Below are positions 62,538 through 64,000 of a stretch of DNA of 64,000 bases, piece by piece. The notes beneath the pieces were generated by a model. The model worked only from the letters and a program-made list of their open reading frames with translations. It was not told where the DNA came from and ran no database searches. Origin of the DNA: Phycomyces nitens (lineage: Eukaryota > Mucoromycota > Mucoromycetes > Mucorales > Phycomycetaceae); the NCBI GenBank assembly GCA_022702545.1, contig JAHRBC010000006.1:3499501-3563500 (forward strand), written 5' to 3'. The translations under genes and the position numbers were made by a program. Every line of letters begins with the position of its first letter. The first letter of the stretch is position 1.

Positions 62538-64000
62538 GATTATTTTATTTTATATTTTATATATTTTTTAAAATGAGTGGAAAAGGGTTCTGGATAAAAA
62601 AGAGGTCTTAATGTAGTGCCTGGAAGGTATTTATACCCAAATGATCGTCACTTTACGGTTCATCAAACGATCATTTATTATCCAATCAACGCCAGAGGAC
62701 TAACTAGTGATAGTAAGGCGATATATATAAAAAAAGGCCAAGAGAGAGCTAAGATGATGAATGATATGATCAAGATCAAGACTAGACCTCTTTATTTTGT
62801 CCTCCTTCTTGTTCGTCTTGGCCTTCTTGTTGTTGTTGCTGTTGCTGATGCTGATGAAGTTGCTGATGGATACGCTCGATAAATGTAAAATGTCCTGTAA
62901 AAACGTGTTCTTACAAGACTTCCAGAACGGTTCTTGCATGTATTTCGAATTAACTTTAAGGGCATATTTCCCATCTTGTGGATCATTGTACTACATTATC
63001 GTGACATAATAGCTGCACTAACATTATAAATGCTTACTTTTGTTTAAGAGTCCGTTTAATTCTTTTTTTGCCTATCTTGCTCTTCTTCTACTGGGTCTAA
63101 ATAGGCCAAATGTTTCGGCTCAAACGGCCAAGTGGCACAAAATATGGTTAAATTTACAGGTTCAGTAATTTGTACTGATCTTTCCAAACCAATTTGAAGC
63201 GAGCGTATTGAGGATGCGTGAGTTTGTATTGGACTGGGGCATTGGTTTTCATCGTCTGATTCTTTGCTTGACATTTGTACAAGATCAATACCATACACAC
63301 ACACACATATACACTGTGCAATATCAGCAATAAATAAATAAATAAATCTAGGCCAAACTCATTGATATTCATCAAATACAAGTTGATATTTATTTTCTTT
63401 ATAAAGCCATGGCAGAACGGCAAATTAAAATAAATGCTAAAGATATAATCCAATTAAGCTCCCAAGGTTATTTTGAAACGATCCTTTTAATAGTTGAATA
63501 AAAAGGTGTGGAACATTCAAGGTCGTTTTAAGACGGTTTTGAATTCTGGTGCTATAAATCCTCTTTACAGCGTATATACTAGCACGTGTGACCCTTGTAG
63601 GAAATTCCAGGCAGACACATATTGGGTCTATATAAAGAGACACTCCAAAGTGCAGTGAAATCAATAACTTGTAATGATGATAAATGATAAATGATAAATA
63701 AAAAACGATTTTTGAGATTGGTCTCTTTATTATATATTGCCCAAAAATGGAATGAAAATGTATATTTTAGCGTATTACAATAATATCTGAAGGAATATTA
63801 TTAATTTATTCCAAACTTTGTGAATAGATGTCTATCTAACCTAAAATCCTAAAGGCTATATTACTCAATAACACTATAAAGATATATATATATATGTTGT
63901 AGGCGCCGATCATATAGACCAAAACTGGCTGGTTTCATATGTGGTTTAATCGGCGATTGTTTGATATTGCATTAATTATATATCCGACTTTGGATATATA
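62538..64000. other. Right-edge intergenic stretch
   Basis: AT-rich. A 62-102 codon set of frames on both strands at 62616-63010 overlaps without protein character. A modest candidate frame at 63056-63271 is listed separately. From 63670 to 64000 no coding signal was seen. Confidence 0.5.
63056..63271 (-). CDS. Hypothetical short frame, about 71 aa
   Basis: From an in-frame ATG (MSSKESDDENQCPSPIQTHA) the frame is hydrophilic and acidic at both ends with a central mixed segment. It could be a small gene or an exon; a second overlapping frame (63154-63453) ends in a similarly protein-like stretch (YKLTHPQYARFKLVWKDQYK), so the true phase is unclear. Confidence 0.25.
   Translation of the reverse strand, partial: SSKESDDENQCPSPIQTHASSIRSLQIGLERSVQITEPVNLTIFCATWPFEPKHLAYLDPVEEEQDRQKKN

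Noticed and set aside
63899..63956. Short inverted repeat cgccgat...atcggcg near the right edge
   Set aside because: A 7-base stem with a long loop is too weak to call a hairpin, tRNA or element end, and no tRNA arms were found.

Overview
This window reads as nuclear DNA of an early-diverging filamentous fungus. Fourteen protein genes can be rebuilt. Thirteen of them are split by short introns (about 45-95 bases, gtaag/gtatg donors, ctaat-like branch points), and the lengths of every rebuilt exon set sum to a multiple of three. Intergenic DNA is very AT-rich with (AT)n and (TTA)n tracts and broken transposons. The gene set (class II DAHP synthase, GPI13, paxillin-like LIM protein, AMPK beta, a fucosyltransferase-like membrane protein) fits Mucoromycota, probably a large-genome Mucorales of Phycomyces type; that placement is inference. 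No CRISPR array, rRNA or convincing tRNA was seen.

Layout. 1-929 is a decayed Tc1-like transposase (minus). 1901-2159 is a possible tiny gene. 3449-5187 is class II DAHP synthase (+). 6216-6815 is a two-finger C2H2 protein (+). 7781-11306 is the 12-exon GPI ethanolamine-phosphate transferase GPI13/PIG-O (minus). 12490-15016 is a protein kinase with a long basic tail (minus). 15714-20687 is a near-perfect palindrome of two 1.87-kb arms around a 1.23-kb spacer. 23247-25520 is a long-chain acyl-CoA synthetase (+). 25521-31158 is gene-poor. 31159-32903 is a secreted beta-propeller protein (+). 33100-34772 is a phospholipase B-like GDSL enzyme (minus), 34959-36310 a METTL21-type methyltransferase (minus), and 36602-37622 a ribosomal L1-domain nucleolar protein (minus). 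37788-39000 holds a 92-base copy of a kinase exon fragment and a possible LINE relic. 39764-41069 is the RNA polymerase III subunit RPC34 (+). 43454-44239 is a DUF202 membrane protein (minus). 46242-48427 is a four-LIM paxillin-like protein (minus). 48814-50285 is a GMPPA-type GDP-mannose pyrophosphorylase homologue (+). 51203-52046 is CK2 beta (+). 53375-57981 is a second, older inverted repeat. 59217-60649 is AMPK beta (+). 61039-62537 is an O-fucosyltransferase-like membrane protein (minus).

The genes are single housekeeping or signalling loci, not a cluster. Two loose themes appear: cell surface and secretory glycosylation (GPI13, GMPPA homologue, fucosyltransferase-like protein, secreted propeller) and kinase signalling (STE20-like kinase, CK2 beta, AMPK beta). 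The most unusual content is structural: two large inverted repeats in one window, an exon fragment copied 24.6 kb away in the opposite orientation, and a GC-AG intron inside the first LIM domain.
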